DNA from: an uncultured Pirellulaceae bacterium
GTDB lineage: Bacteria > Planctomycetota > Planctomycetia > Pirellulales > Pirellulaceae
Assembly: GCA_937967505.1 (NCBI GenBank)
Contig: CALCJM010000127.1
Span: 18,280-82,279 of the forward strand
Length of the DNA stretch: 64,000 bases
Direction: 5' to 3'
Below, one piece after another: positions 36,059 through 44,779 of the stretch. The notes beneath the pieces are model-generated. The model ran no database searches, was not told the DNA's origin, and saw nothing but the letters and a program-made list of their open reading frames with translations. Numbering within the stretch: the stretch's first letter is position 1; each line of letters starts with the position of its first letter. Both the position numbers and the translations under genes were made by a program.

Positions 36059-38275
36059 ATGGTCATGAACAACAGTTACCAGAACTTAATTCGACGCTTG
36101 AATCGGTCAGTCACCGCAGTCGCCGTTTTGTTGCTTTCCGCCTTATTCACCCCATTGGTTTGTTCCCAAAACATGCTTGAATACCCGACGACAGAAAAAC
36201 AGGAGCAGAGCGACAATTTTTTTGGTGTCCAGGTCGCCGATCCCTATCGCTGGTTGGAGAGGGATGTCCGGGAATCGAAGGATGTCGAAAACTGGGTTAA
36301 AGCCGAAAACGATGTAACTTTCGCATATATAAAGGGGATACCGCACCGCGATCAAATCGAGAAACGTTTGACGGCGCTGTGGGATTACGAAAAGTATCGA
36401 CCACCCTTTAAAGAAGGTGACAAATACTACTATTTTAAAAACAACGGTTTGCAAAACCAGAATGTGCTGTATGAATCGCGTACAGCGGATGGCGAAGGGC
36501 GAATCCTGATCGACCCCAACACCTGGTCCAAGGACGGTACCGTGGCGATGGACAGCGTTAATTTTAGTCACGATGGTAAGTACGTCGCCTACGGGATTCA
36601 GGAGTCGGGTTCTGACTGGCGAACATGGAAAATTATGGAGGTTGCCAGCGGAAAACTACTGGACGAATCTTTGAAGTGGATCAAGTTTGGTGGCATCAGC
36701 TGGCGAGAGGACAACGAAAGCTTTTACTACAGTCACTATGATGCACCGACCAAGGAAGATGAATTTCAGTCGCTGAATCTTGGTCAAAAGGTCTACCTGC
36801 ATAAACTGGGAACACCTCAGGCTGAAGACAGACTGGTGTACCGCAACGATGACCAACCGGAGTGGGGATTTATTCCGGAAGTGACTGAAGATGGCAGCTA
36901 TCTGATTGTGACGGTTTGGAAAGGCACCGATGACCGGTACAAGATCATGATCAAGCCCCTCAAGGATGCCAACGGCAACGAAGTTGAGGAGGAGTTAACC
37001 TTCCTGATTGATAACTTCGAAAATGAATTTTCTTTCATTGGTAATCAAGGGCAACGGCTGTATTTCAAATCCGATTTCAACGCATCGCGCAAGTGCATTC
37101 TGACTATTGATCTGGATAAACCGGATCGGGACAGTTGGCAGGTGATTGTCCCGGAGGCTGAACAGGCGATGACCGGCGCAGCTCTGGTGGGCGATTTCAT
37201 CGTCACCGAGTATCTCAAGGATGCAAAAACGCAGGTCAAGTTTTTCGATTTGGAGGGGAATTTTGTGCGCGAGGTTCAGTTCCCGGGCATTGGTTCAGCC
37301 ACGGGATTTGGCGGAAAACGCAGTTCAACCGAGACGTTCTACAGCTTCTCCAGTTTCAATCGCCCTCCGTCCATTTTTCACTACGATCTGAATTCAGGAG
37401 AAAGCCGCCTGATTCGTCAGGCGAAAGTCGATTTTGAATCTGACGAATTTGAAGTTAGCCAGATCTTTTATCGTAGCAAGGATGGAACGCAGGTACCCAT
37501 GTTCCTGGCGCACAAAAAAGGCCTTGAGCTTAATGGAAAGAACCCCACGCTGTTGTATGCCTATGGCGGGTTCAATATTTCTTTGACCCCGGGATTTTCG
37601 GTGACACGTTTGCAGTGGATGGAAATGGGAGGAGTATTTGCCATGCCCAACCTGCGAGGCGGCGGAGAATATGGCAAGGACTGGCACAAGGCCGGCACCA
37701 AAACCAAAAAGCAGAATGTGTTTGATGATTTTATCGCCGCCGCACAGTGGTTGATCGACAATCAATATACCTCCGCACAACATCTGGGAATTCAGGGTGG
37801 CAGCAACGGTGGATTACTGGTCGGCGCGTGTATGACTCAGCGGCCCAATCTATACGGGGCTTGTTTGCCGGCGGTGGGCGTAATGGACATGTTGCGATTT
37901 CACAAATTCACAGCGGGACGTTTTTGGACTGACGATTATGGCTGTGCTGACAGTAACCGCGAAGAATTCGAAGCCTTGTATGCCTATTCGCCCTATCACA
38001 ACCTGCGTTCGGGAACGGAGTATCCTCCAACCCTGGTCACCACGGCCGATACTGACGACCGTGTTGTTCCAGGGCACAGTTTCAAGTTTGCCGCACGGCT
38101 TCAGGAGGTGCAAGTCGGAACCAACCCGGTACTGATCCGGATCGAGACCAAGGCCGGTCACGGAGCAGGAAAACCGACTTCCAAAATTATCGAGGAGTAC
38201 GCTGACATGTGGGCGTTCTTGGTCGAACACCTGAAACTACAACCATTCTTTCCCGCCGACGTTTCAAAACCTTGA
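36059..38275 (+). CDS. Secreted prolyl oligopeptidase (S9A family)
   Basis: The protein is 738 residues. A signal peptide (AVLLLSALFTPLVCSQ) is followed by the S9A beta-propeller start YPTTEKQEQSDNFFGVQVADPYRWLE. The C-terminal alpha/beta-hydrolase carries Ser582 in IQGGSNGGLLVG, Asp667 in TADTDDRVVPGHS and His701 in KAGHGAGK, so the triad is complete. The enzyme cleaves short peptides after proline. Export is unusual for classical cytosolic prolyl oligopeptidase but common in planctomycete and other Gram-negative paralogues. GTG (36056), ATG (36059) and ATG (36065) are all possible starts and differ by three residues at most. A dispersed palindromic repeat follows about 15 bases after the stop. 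Confidence 0.93.
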   Translation: MVMNNSYQNLIRRLNRSVTAVAVLLLSALFTPLVCSQNMLEYPTTEKQEQSDNFFGVQVADPYRWLERDVRESKDVENWVKAENDVTFAYIKGIPHRDQIEKRLTALWDYEKYRPPFKEGDKYYYFKNNGLQNQNVLYESRTADGEGRILIDPNTWSKDGTVAMDSVNFSHDGKYVAYGIQESGSDWRTWKIMEVASGKLLDESLKWIKFGGISWREDNESFYYSHYDAPTKEDEFQSLNLGQKVYLHKLGTPQAEDRLVYRNDDQPEWGFIPEVTEDGSYLIVTVWKGTDDRYKIMIKPLKDANGNEVEEELTFLIDNFENEFSFIGNQGQRLYFKSDFNASRKCILTIDLDKPDRDSWQVIVPEAEQAMTGAALVGDFIVTEYLKDAKTQVKFFDLEGNFVREVQFPGIGSATGFGGKRSSTETFYSFSSFNRPPSIFHYDLNSGESRLIRQAKVDFESDEFEVSQIFYRSKDGTQVPMFLAHKKGLELNGKNPTLLYAYGGFNISLTPGFSVTRLQWMEMGGVFAMPNLRGGGEYGKDWHKAGTKTKKQNVFDDFIAAAQWLIDNQYTSAQHLGIQGGSNGGLLVGACMTQRPNLYGACLPAVGVMDMLRFHKFTAGRFWTDDYGCADSNREEFEALYAYSPYHNLRSGTEYPPTLVTTADTDDRVVPGHSFKFAARLQEVQVGTNPVLIRIETKAGHGAGKPTSKIIEEYADMWAFLVEHLKLQPFFPADVSKP

Positions 38276-38290
38276 CGACCGATCATTTCC

Positions 38291-38317
38291 AACGTAACCA
38301 CGCTCGCCAGAGCGTGG
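38291..38317 (+). repeat. Dispersed 27-base palindromic repeat, single copy
   Basis: It starts AACGTAACCACGCTCG and continues CCAGAGCGTGG. The stem is the 8-pair CCACGCTC/GAGCGTGG with loop GCCA. It matches the forward arm of the tandem units at 19575-20053 except near the left edge. It lies after the prolyl oligopeptidase gene. Confidence 0.82.
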
Positions 38318-38528
38318 ATGCCCCGGCTTTCAGACCCACCCCGGTTAAAGCCCCGATGCAGGCAAATTAATATCCGCCTGTCAGGGGTTCCGGCGGGTGT
38401 GGTCCCTACGAAAATCGACTCTCATCATCTCCCGACAATCGCCGACTTGCCATGTAGAGTTTTCGAAAATTCCGCGTAAAATAGCCTCTTCTCAACCACC
38501 ACCAGAAACAAACTGCAAACAAGATTCT

Positions 38529-39656
38529 ATGAGCCAAGCCGAAGACGAACCCCAAACGAACGAAGCGCTCGAAGGCCTTCGTCAAAAAATCGACGCGGTC
38601 GATCGTCAACTGGTTGATCTGATCAATCAACGCGCGCGTCATGTCGTCGAAGTCGGGAACCTGAAGCGTGGCAGTGGCGTGCCTATCTACGCCCCTCATC
38701 GGGAAGCAGCCGTATTGAAGAAAATTCAGTCTTTCAATGAGGGACCGATTCACGATCGAACCTTGGAGGCCGTCTATCGGGAACTAATGAGTGGAAGTTT
38801 CGCTCTGGAACAGCCTCTACGAATCGGGTACTTGGGCCCGGTTGGCACATTCAGCCATCTGGCAGCGACCAAACAGTTCGGCTCCAGCGTCGCATTTGAG
38901 GACCTGCGCCAAATCGAAGGCGTGTTCGAAGAAGTCACTCGAGGCCACGTGGACTACGGTTTGGTGCCGATTGAAAACAGCACCGGTGGCGGTATCAACG
39001 AAACGCTTGACGCATTCCTGTCCTACCACGACCAACTGAATATCTACGGAGAAGTGCAGCTGGCGATTCACTTTTCGCTGTTGGCTAACGGCAAACCGGA
39101 AAGCATTAAACGCATCTACTCCAAAGCCGAAGCATTTACCCAATGTCGTAACTGGCTTAATACCCAATACCCCAATGCTCAACGTATTCCGGCTGAAAGC
39201 ACTGCGGCAGCGGTCAAACAGGCCAAGGAGGAATTTGACGCCGACCCGGAATCGGGTGCCGCCGCCATCGGTTCGTCGCTGGCGGGAGAAGTCTATGGAC
39301 TGCACTCTTTGTTTGACGCTATTGAAGACCGCCAGAGAAATATCACCCGGTTTCTGATTTTATCCAAAAGCGAGACAGAAATTTCCGGGAATGACAAGAC
39401 TTCAGTGATGTTTACGACCGATCACCGGCCAGGTTCACTGGCCGATGTCCTGTCCGTATTTAAACGCAATTCGATAAATCTGACTCATATTGAAAAGCGG
39501 CCCAGCCGCGAAGTTAACTGGGATTACACTTTCTTTGTAGATATTGAAGGTCATCGCAAAGACCGGCAGATTGCCGAAATCATCGGCGAGGCGCGGGCAC
39601 ACTGCAAAAACTTCCAAGTGCTTGGCAGCTTTCCGGCTTGTCAGAGCATATTTTAG
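38529..39656 (+). CDS. pheA: Chorismate mutase/prephenate dehydratase (P-protein)
   Basis: The protein is 375 residues from the ATG at 38529; the frame opens at 38397 but the extra 44 residues do not look conserved. Residues 18-100 are an AroQ chorismate mutase (LRQKIDAVDRQLVDLINQRARHVVEVGNLK). Residues 100-275 are the prephenate dehydratase domain (IGYLGPVGTFSHLAA; DYGLVPIENSTGGGINETLDAF; the catalytic TRFLIL-type segment reads ITRFLIL). An ACT domain at about 295-370 (SVMFTTDHRPGSLADVLSVFKRNSINLTHIEKRP) contains the phenylalanine-binding ESRP-like motif as EKRPSRE. The bifunctional enzyme makes phenylpyruvate from chorismate and is presumably inhibited by phenylalanine. Confidence 0.95.
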   Translation: MSQAEDEPQTNEALEGLRQKIDAVDRQLVDLINQRARHVVEVGNLKRGSGVPIYAPHREAAVLKKIQSFNEGPIHDRTLEAVYRELMSGSFALEQPLRIGYLGPVGTFSHLAATKQFGSSVAFEDLRQIEGVFEEVTRGHVDYGLVPIENSTGGGINETLDAFLSYHDQLNIYGEVQLAIHFSLLANGKPESIKRIYSKAEAFTQCRNWLNTQYPNAQRIPAESTAAAVKQAKEEFDADPESGAAAIGSSLAGEVYGLHSLFDAIEDRQRNITRFLILSKSETEISGNDKTSVMFTTDHRPGSLADVLSVFKRNSINLTHIEKRPSREVNWDYTFFVDIEGHRKDRQIAEIIGEARAHCKNFQVLGSFPACQSIF

Positions 39657-39764
39657 GTACGTGCGACTGATTAAGGTGCGCGTGACTGATGTGTATCGTT
39701 CTTGCAATTGCCGGGGATGAATTTACCGGGGATGACTGGTTACCCGGAAACCGTTGGAGTATTG

Positions 39765-40949
39765 ATGAATCGCTTTGCACAATCCACATGTTACGCTGTT
39801 GTAATTTGCGCGATCGTTTTGACGATTGCCACCACTTCTATCGCACAGGAAAAATTGCGAATCGACAACGATACGGTGGTGGTGCTGGAGTCGCCCTGGG
39901 AAGAACTGGAAAGCAGGACCAAGGCTGATTTGCATGGATTGCATGCCGTCAACCATAAAATTATCTGGGCCAGCGGTGGTAACGGTACCGTCATCCGGTC
40001 CGTCGATGGCGGCACATCGTGGAATCAGTTCACTGTTAAAGATGCCGCCTGTCCCGACGGTCCACTGTTGATTGACATTCATGGCGTAGATGAGGCAACG
40101 GCGATCGCGATCAGTGCCGCAACACCAGCGAAAATTTATCGCACCACCAATGGCGGTTTGCGTTGGAAAGCAATGCTGGAGTATCCTGGCGACAAAGTGT
40201 TTTTCAGGTCGCTGTCATTTTGGGACAGTCAACGCGGCATAGTGATGGGCAATGCCATTGATGGTCGGATGCTGCTGTTGCGGACCTCCGACGGAGGAGT
40301 TGTCTGGAAACGACTGAGGGAAGAGCATCGTCCTGTCATGAACGCCGGTGAAATCGGCATGATGGGTGGTGGCACCCATATGGAAACGCAAGGCGATCAA
40401 ACTCTGGTGGTGGCGCTTGGTGGCAGCGATACCGGATCGCGCGAGAACTCACGTGTGCTGATCAGCAAAGACTATTGCCGTTCATGGGTGTCGGGAAGTG
40501 TACCCGTTCGCCGGTCGAAAATGGGTGGCGTTTTCTCGGTACATTTTTCCACAGAAAAAGATGGCGTCGTGATTGGTGGCGATTCGGAAAATCCGGAATT
40601 CAAAGATCGCATCTATGCCGTCACCTCGGACGGGGGAAAGACATGGGGTGTGCCAACCCCCGCGTACCCACCTTCGGGGTTTCGCAGCAGCGTCGCACGC
40701 TTTATTGATGACAAAGAGGTGAAACTGGTCGCCGTGGGTCCGTCGGGAACGGATCTCTCCACCGATCTTGGTAATAAATGGCGAAAGGTATCGGAGAAAG
40801 GGTTCCGGGTCGTTAATTTTACGCCCGACGGAAAACAGGGATTTGCTGCGGGCAATAAGGGACAAATCGCGCGGTGGATACCGGAAGCGGTGAAAACGAA
40901 AACCCCAGCCACCACGACCGCTGAGAACAACGGTCGCGTCGCGCAGTAG
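39765..40949 (+). CDS. Exported YCF48/BNR-type beta-propeller protein
   Basis: The protein is 394 residues from the ATG at 39765, chosen because GGAG lies five bases upstream and because it puts the signal peptide (CYAVVICAIVLTIATTSIAQ) at the N-terminus. The mature protein has at least five sialidase/Asp-box or YCF48-like blades: SVDGGTSWNQF, TTNGGLRWKAM, TSDGGVVWKRL, SKDYCRSWVSG, TSDGGKTWGVP and STDLGNKWRKV. This architecture is common in exported proteins labelled photosystem II stability factor-like, glycosyl hydrolase or oxidoreductase. No catalytic residues were identified. It follows pheA by 108 bases, with no functional link implied. Confidence 0.85.
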   Translation: MNRFAQSTCYAVVICAIVLTIATTSIAQEKLRIDNDTVVVLESPWEELESRTKADLHGLHAVNHKIIWASGGNGTVIRSVDGGTSWNQFTVKDAACPDGPLLIDIHGVDEATAIAISAATPAKIYRTTNGGLRWKAMLEYPGDKVFFRSLSFWDSQRGIVMGNAIDGRMLLLRTSDGGVVWKRLREEHRPVMNAGEIGMMGGGTHMETQGDQTLVVALGGSDTGSRENSRVLISKDYCRSWVSGSVPVRRSKMGGVFSVHFSTEKDGVVIGGDSENPEFKDRIYAVTSDGGKTWGVPTPAYPPSGFRSSVARFIDDKEVKLVAVGPSGTDLSTDLGNKWRKVSEKGFRVVNFTPDGKQGFAAGNKGQIARWIPEAVKTKTPATTTAENNGRVAQ

Positions 40950-41134
40950 TCGATTGACAGAAAAAAAGCTGTTTTTTTGAAGAATCGAAAAAAAAATACG
41001 GGGATCTGGCGGGGCACCGCGACTTTTCTTTTGCAGGCCGACCGGGAAAGTCCGGCACCTGCCGACCAGTGGTGAATCAAGTCTGGTCTCCACCGGTGGC
41101 ACCGACAAAGTTCCTGATAAATACGTTTCCGGAA

Positions 41135-41734
41135 ATGACCCAAAACGCAACGATCGACTGGCGGGCTGCACTACAGCAGCATCAGGGCTGGCTGAAGAGA
41201 GTTTTGCGAAACCGGATCGGTGATCGCCACGCCGTCGAAGATGTCATGCAAGAAGTTGTAGTGGCGGTATTACGACAATTGGATACTGGTAATCCGGACG
41301 ATCGTCGTAGGGAAGCAGGTCGAGGAAAAAGCAGGTTGCCAACAGACCCGGACAAGGTCGGCCCGTGGTTGTACCGGGTGGCGATTCGCCACGCGATAAA
41401 TTTCCACCGTAAACAAAACCGCCGCAGTCAGGCGAAACCCGTCGCACAGATCGAGGTCGCATCAACTGAGGTCAGTCCGCTGGACTGGATGTTGAATCGT
41501 GAATCAAGCGCCCACCTGCAACAGGCGCTGGAAGATCTGGGTGACGGACAACGAGAGATATTGATGTTGAAGTTTGGTGAAAACTGGAGTTATCAGCAGT
41601 TGGCCGATCGTTTGGGCATCTCCGTTCGCGCTGTTGAACATCGTTTATTAAAAGCCCGAACACAATTGCGATCCATATTGGTCAACTCCGCTAGAAAGCC
41701 GAACAACCCGGGAGCTACCGATGTCACACGATAG
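41135..41734 (+). CDS. Sigma-70 family (ECF-like) RNA polymerase sigma factor
   Basis: The protein is 199 residues from the ATG at 41135; a GTG at 41069 would add 22 residues. Region 2 is QGWLKRVLRNRIGDRHAVEDVMQEVVVAVLRQL, then a charged linker, WLYRVAIRHAINFHRKQNRR, and region 4 DGQREILMLKFGENWSYQQLADRLGISVRAVEHRLLKARTQLR. Only regions 2 and 4 are present, as in ECF factors. A 14-base overlap (41721-41734) with the next gene, a membrane anti-sigma-like protein, shows the usual sigma/anti-sigma pairing. A-tracts at about 40970-41010 may belong to its promoter region. Confidence 0.92.
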   Translation: MTQNATIDWRAALQQHQGWLKRVLRNRIGDRHAVEDVMQEVVVAVLRQLDTGNPDDRRREAGRGKSRLPTDPDKVGPWLYRVAIRHAINFHRKQNRRSQAKPVAQIEVASTEVSPLDWMLNRESSAHLQQALEDLGDGQREILMLKFGENWSYQQLADRLGISVRAVEHRLLKARTQLRSILVNSARKPNNPGATDVTR

Positions 41735-42572
41735 TGTACGAGAGAAAATTGACGAATTGCTTTTGCAGCGACTGGTGGATAACGAATTGTGTCACGACCA
41801 AATTCGCCAGTTGCTGGCGGGGGCTGAATTTGCCGACGACCAGAGCCAGTGGAAACAAATAGCGCTGGCGTTCGCGGAAAATCAATTGGTCCAACGCTCT
41901 TTCTTTAATGCGGATTCGATCGTATCAACCGCTAAATTGGATCAATCCCGGGAACCGGAGGAGAGTGTTCGGGCAGCACAAGCGATTGAAACTGCGATTG
42001 AAACTAGGAAAGGATCATCGAAGGTATCCAGGCCGTGGTGGTTGGCGGCGTTGGCGGCCAGTTTGCTGCTGACCTTGGGGACCGTGTATCAGGTCGCAAA
42101 CACCGGATCGAAAGTTGGCGGTAATGCGCTGGTGCAAAATGGGCCAACGATTGAATCACCGCAAACCCAGGCAGGGGCAGGGGCTGGGGCAGGGGCGGAA
42201 CCAGCAACGTCAAACAAAACCATCGACTCATTTGATCGTACTTCGCTGGCATCCTGCGAACCGGACCATCAACTGAAAACCGAAGACATGAAAACGTGGC
42301 CGGTGACAGGTCATAACGGTTCGATCCCGCTGTATGATGTCCAGCGATTGCATCCCGATCAGTTGGCCAGTTTACAAGGTGATGACGGAGCAGCCCGGGA
42401 GGCGATGTTCGCGCGCGTGCTGCCGCAAACGTTTTCGCCGGAAGTCGTGCGACAACTACAACAGTCGGGGGGAATGGTCGATCAGAATCTCGAATTTATT
42501 TCGGGTCGCCTGGATGACGGCCGATCGTATTTGATCCCTTATCGAACGATTCGTTTTTTGCCCGGGCAATAA
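41721..42572 (+). CDS. Single-pass membrane protein, probable anti-sigma factor
   Basis: The protein is 283 residues; its ATG lies inside the end of the sigma-factor gene (14-base overlap), so expression is coupled. The N-terminal 105 residues are helical and acidic (REKIDELLLQRLVDNELCHDQIRQLLAG), resembling the cytoplasmic part of planctomycete anti-sigma factors. A single membrane helix lies at about 110-128 (WWLAALAASLLLTLGTVYQVA). A short Gly-Ala repeat (AGAGAGAGAEP) begins the periplasmic part, which ends SYLIPYRTIRFLPGQ. It has no recognisable ZAS zinc motif. By context it should sequester the preceding sigma factor and sense an envelope signal. The next gene is a periplasmic PDZ protein. 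Confidence 0.8.
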   Translation: MSHDSVREKIDELLLQRLVDNELCHDQIRQLLAGAEFADDQSQWKQIALAFAENQLVQRSFFNADSIVSTAKLDQSREPEESVRAAQAIETAIETRKGSSKVSRPWWLAALAASLLLTLGTVYQVANTGSKVGGNALVQNGPTIESPQTQAGAGAGAGAEPATSNKTIDSFDRTSLASCEPDHQLKTEDMKTWPVTGHNGSIPLYDVQRLHPDQLASLQGDDGAAREAMFARVLPQTFSPEVVRQLQQSGGMVDQNLEFISGRLDDGRSYLIPYRTIRFLPGQ

Positions 42573-42627
42573 GTACAACCAGTTTTTAACACAACCTTTA
42601 GTGAGCTTTATTCAAGGGAGTTCAACA

Positions 42628-43623
42628 ATGAATACCATCATTACAAATCGATATTTAACACGGGCATTCCGGGCACTGACCAAAATGATTGCGTTGGGAG
42701 TTGTGCTGGTGATCGGGCTCCCGACGTTTGGCCAAGGCATCGAAATCATTGGCAACGATGGAAAACAGGTGGAGATCAGTCCTGAAGTTGAAGGTGTACC
42801 GAACGCTCCTCGTGCGGAAGCGCATATCGACGACCCGGGTAGAGCCCGTGGCACCGGGCTGACGGTACTGGGGCCAGACGGGCAACCGATGTTTTTGCCG
42901 ACCGGAGACGCGCGAAGCGTGCAGATTCAACGCTCTTTCAGTACCAAGATGATCGATGGCCAGCGTCAGGTCGCACAGACGGGAACTGCGATCGTCGTTG
43001 ATGCCGACGGTCAGCGACGCGAGTACGAACTGGCAGAAACGGACGATATCGACGGGCTGGCGACGATACAGCCTCACCAGCAGCCCGAAGCGAAGAAAAG
43101 TTGGATGATTGGCGTCGTTTGCCAGCCAGCTCCGGAAATGGTGCGCAGTCATTTGGGTCTGGAGGAAGAAACCGGACTGCTGGTGCAACAGGTTCAGCCC
43201 GGCAGCCCGGCAGATATTGCAGGTTTGAAAAAGTTTGATGTGTTGCTGTACGCCGACGACCAACAATTGACGTCGTTGCAGGATCTGACCACGGTCGTTT
43301 CAGAAGTTGGTCAGGAGGAAAGTGTGATCGGGTTGACTGTAGTCCGTGGTGGCGACGAGATACCCGTCGAGGTAACGCCTGTGGAACGCGACTATGCCGC
43401 GATGCCGATGCGGCAGTTGCCGATGAACATGTTCGAAATGAACGACATGGGGCCGGGTATTATTTTCCGTAACGGGTTGGACGATGGTGCCGGCATGAAC
43501 CGCATGCGGGAGATGATGCAGCAGCAGATGAACCAGATGAAGGCCGAGTTCCAGAACCTGGACGCGCTGATTCAGGAGGGATTACCAATGAATATTCCGG
43601 CTCCACGTATGGAACCACGTTAA
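42628..43623 (+). CDS. Periplasmic PDZ-domain protein
   Basis: The protein is 331 residues from the ATG at 42628, with GGGAG seven bases upstream. A signal peptide (MIALGVVLVIGLPTFGQG) is followed by about 125 residues of unknown fold. A PDZ domain at about 165-265 has GLEEETGLLVQQVQPGSPADIAGLKKFDVLLYADDQQLTSLQDL and ends VIGLTVVRGGDEIPVEVTPVER. The tail is rich in Met and Gln (MREMMQQQMNQMKAEF), with a possible coiled coil. There is no protease domain, so it may be a sensor or scaffold, perhaps acting on the anti-sigma protein encoded 55 bases upstream. This recalls the PDZ-containing regulators of sigma-E systems, by analogy only. Confidence 0.83.
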   Translation: MNTIITNRYLTRAFRALTKMIALGVVLVIGLPTFGQGIEIIGNDGKQVEISPEVEGVPNAPRAEAHIDDPGRARGTGLTVLGPDGQPMFLPTGDARSVQIQRSFSTKMIDGQRQVAQTGTAIVVDADGQRREYELAETDDIDGLATIQPHQQPEAKKSWMIGVVCQPAPEMVRSHLGLEEETGLLVQQVQPGSPADIAGLKKFDVLLYADDQQLTSLQDLTTVVSEVGQEESVIGLTVVRGGDEIPVEVTPVERDYAAMPMRQLPMNMFEMNDMGPGIIFRNGLDDGAGMNRMREMMQQQMNQMKAEFQNLDALIQEGLPMNIPAPRMEPR

Positions 43624-43717
43624 TCCGCCGGCAATGTCTTGAACGCGATGACCTGAAGCACAATTTGTAATACCGATGTAATACCGACAACGATGCTTCT
43701 GTGTCTGTAGATTTAAA

Positions 43718-43833
43718 GATAGCCAATGACCAACCCAAAACAGCTGTTCCCCGGGCCAGAGATAAGGATCTATGTCCTGATTGGTTTGCTGTTCCTAGTT
43801 TTAACCAGCGGTGTTTGGTTAACATTGGCTATC
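43718..43833. repeat. Widely spaced 11-base perfect inverted repeat
   Basis: GATAGCCAATG (43718-43728) and CATTGGCTATC (43823-43833) are exact complements 94 bases apart. They bracket a short frame with one hydrophobic helix (starting at 43726) that lacks a Shine-Dalgarno. The arms could be a transcript stem, a protein-binding pair or ends of a small element. Confidence 0.5.
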
Positions 43834-43943
43834 TCGCGCGGCGTTCGATCTAACCAGTGGTTGTGTTTCTGTGCATCATTTATAACCCCAACGATGACAT
43901 TGGTTTATTCCTTTAATTCAGTTAATTCAGTTAGGGAAATCTC

Positions 43944-44621
43944 ATGCGTCTCTTACTTTCACTTGTGTTGGTCGCTTCTTTGTTCGTTCCTACAACAGGT
44001 TCAGTTTTCGCTGACGAGAACACTGGTCAGTCGCAAATGCTGGAAGGGGAATTCAGGATTCATCCCAAGTACCTGTACAAGTACTACGTGGCCTTTGGTG
44101 ATGGCCAGACATGTGCGTTATATAGCGCCTCACATCAACGCGATGACGAGGCACTTGGCGTGTTGCGACCCGGTGCCAAAGTTCGGGTCCGGGGGATACT
44201 TGGAACTGAATTTCACCGCAGCACCGCCACAACAGATAACCCATCACCATTCAATTCGGCTTGGGTGCTGTACATGGACGTTGAGTCTGTCGAGTTATTG
44301 CAAAATCTCCAACCAAAGCGTCCCGAAACGGCAGTGGTCAAAGTCGGCATGACTTTTCAAGAAGTGGTCAATACGAAAGGACAACACTATCGCCCCTATG
44401 TGGGCGCCCGTGTTGGCAGTTTGGTTCTGGTGTATGATGATATTAGCGTGGAAGTCTTCGACTATGTGCCCGGATCGAAAACGATGAGAGGGCGTGTTCA
44501 AACTATTCAAAAAACGAATTGGGAATCGGCGGCTCTGCTGTTAAAAGACACTCCGTACGCTGACGAGAAAGCCACCGGTCAACAGGATATGCCGGAGTTA
44601 TCGACCGGACAAAATCCGTAA
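43944..44621 (+). CDS. Secreted protein of unknown function
   Basis: The protein is 225 residues with a clear signal peptide (MRLLLSLVLVASLFVPTTGSVFA). The mature part begins with GEFRIHPKYLYKYYVAFGDGQTCALYSASHQ and a beta-rich region with VLRPGAKVRVRGILGTEF and LYMDVESVELL. This looks like a bacterial OB-fold (tRNA_anti-like) module. A second part starts VVKVGMTFQEVVNTKG and ends near GRVQTIQKTNW. No firm family can be given. It is preceded by an 11-base perfect inverted repeat (43718-43728 and 43823-43833) and is followed, 158 bases on, by the ABC transporter genes. Confidence 0.72.
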   Translation: MRLLLSLVLVASLFVPTTGSVFADENTGQSQMLEGEFRIHPKYLYKYYVAFGDGQTCALYSASHQRDDEALGVLRPGAKVRVRGILGTEFHRSTATTDNPSPFNSAWVLYMDVESVELLQNLQPKRPETAVVKVGMTFQEVVNTKGQHYRPYVGARVGSLVLVYDDISVEVFDYVPGSKTMRGRVQTIQKTNWESAALLLKDTPYADEKATGQQDMPELSTGQNP

Positions 44622-44779
44622 ACAGCACCACCAGCAGCAGCCAAAGAAAAACACCTCGAAAGTTTGTTGAGAGCTAAACTTTGTGCTCTCTGAAGGGGTA
44701 TTGGTCTGGCGAGACGCCGTGCGTCGTCGATACGAACTGCCGGGACTGAATTTTTTCCCTGATCACACGAACAAGAACC

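Noticed and set aside
43726..44352. Plus-strand frame with a hydrophobic start overlapping the secreted protein gene
   Set aside because: It lacks a ribosome binding site, overlaps the well-supported gene at 43944 out of frame, and its later part has the composition of a shadow frame.
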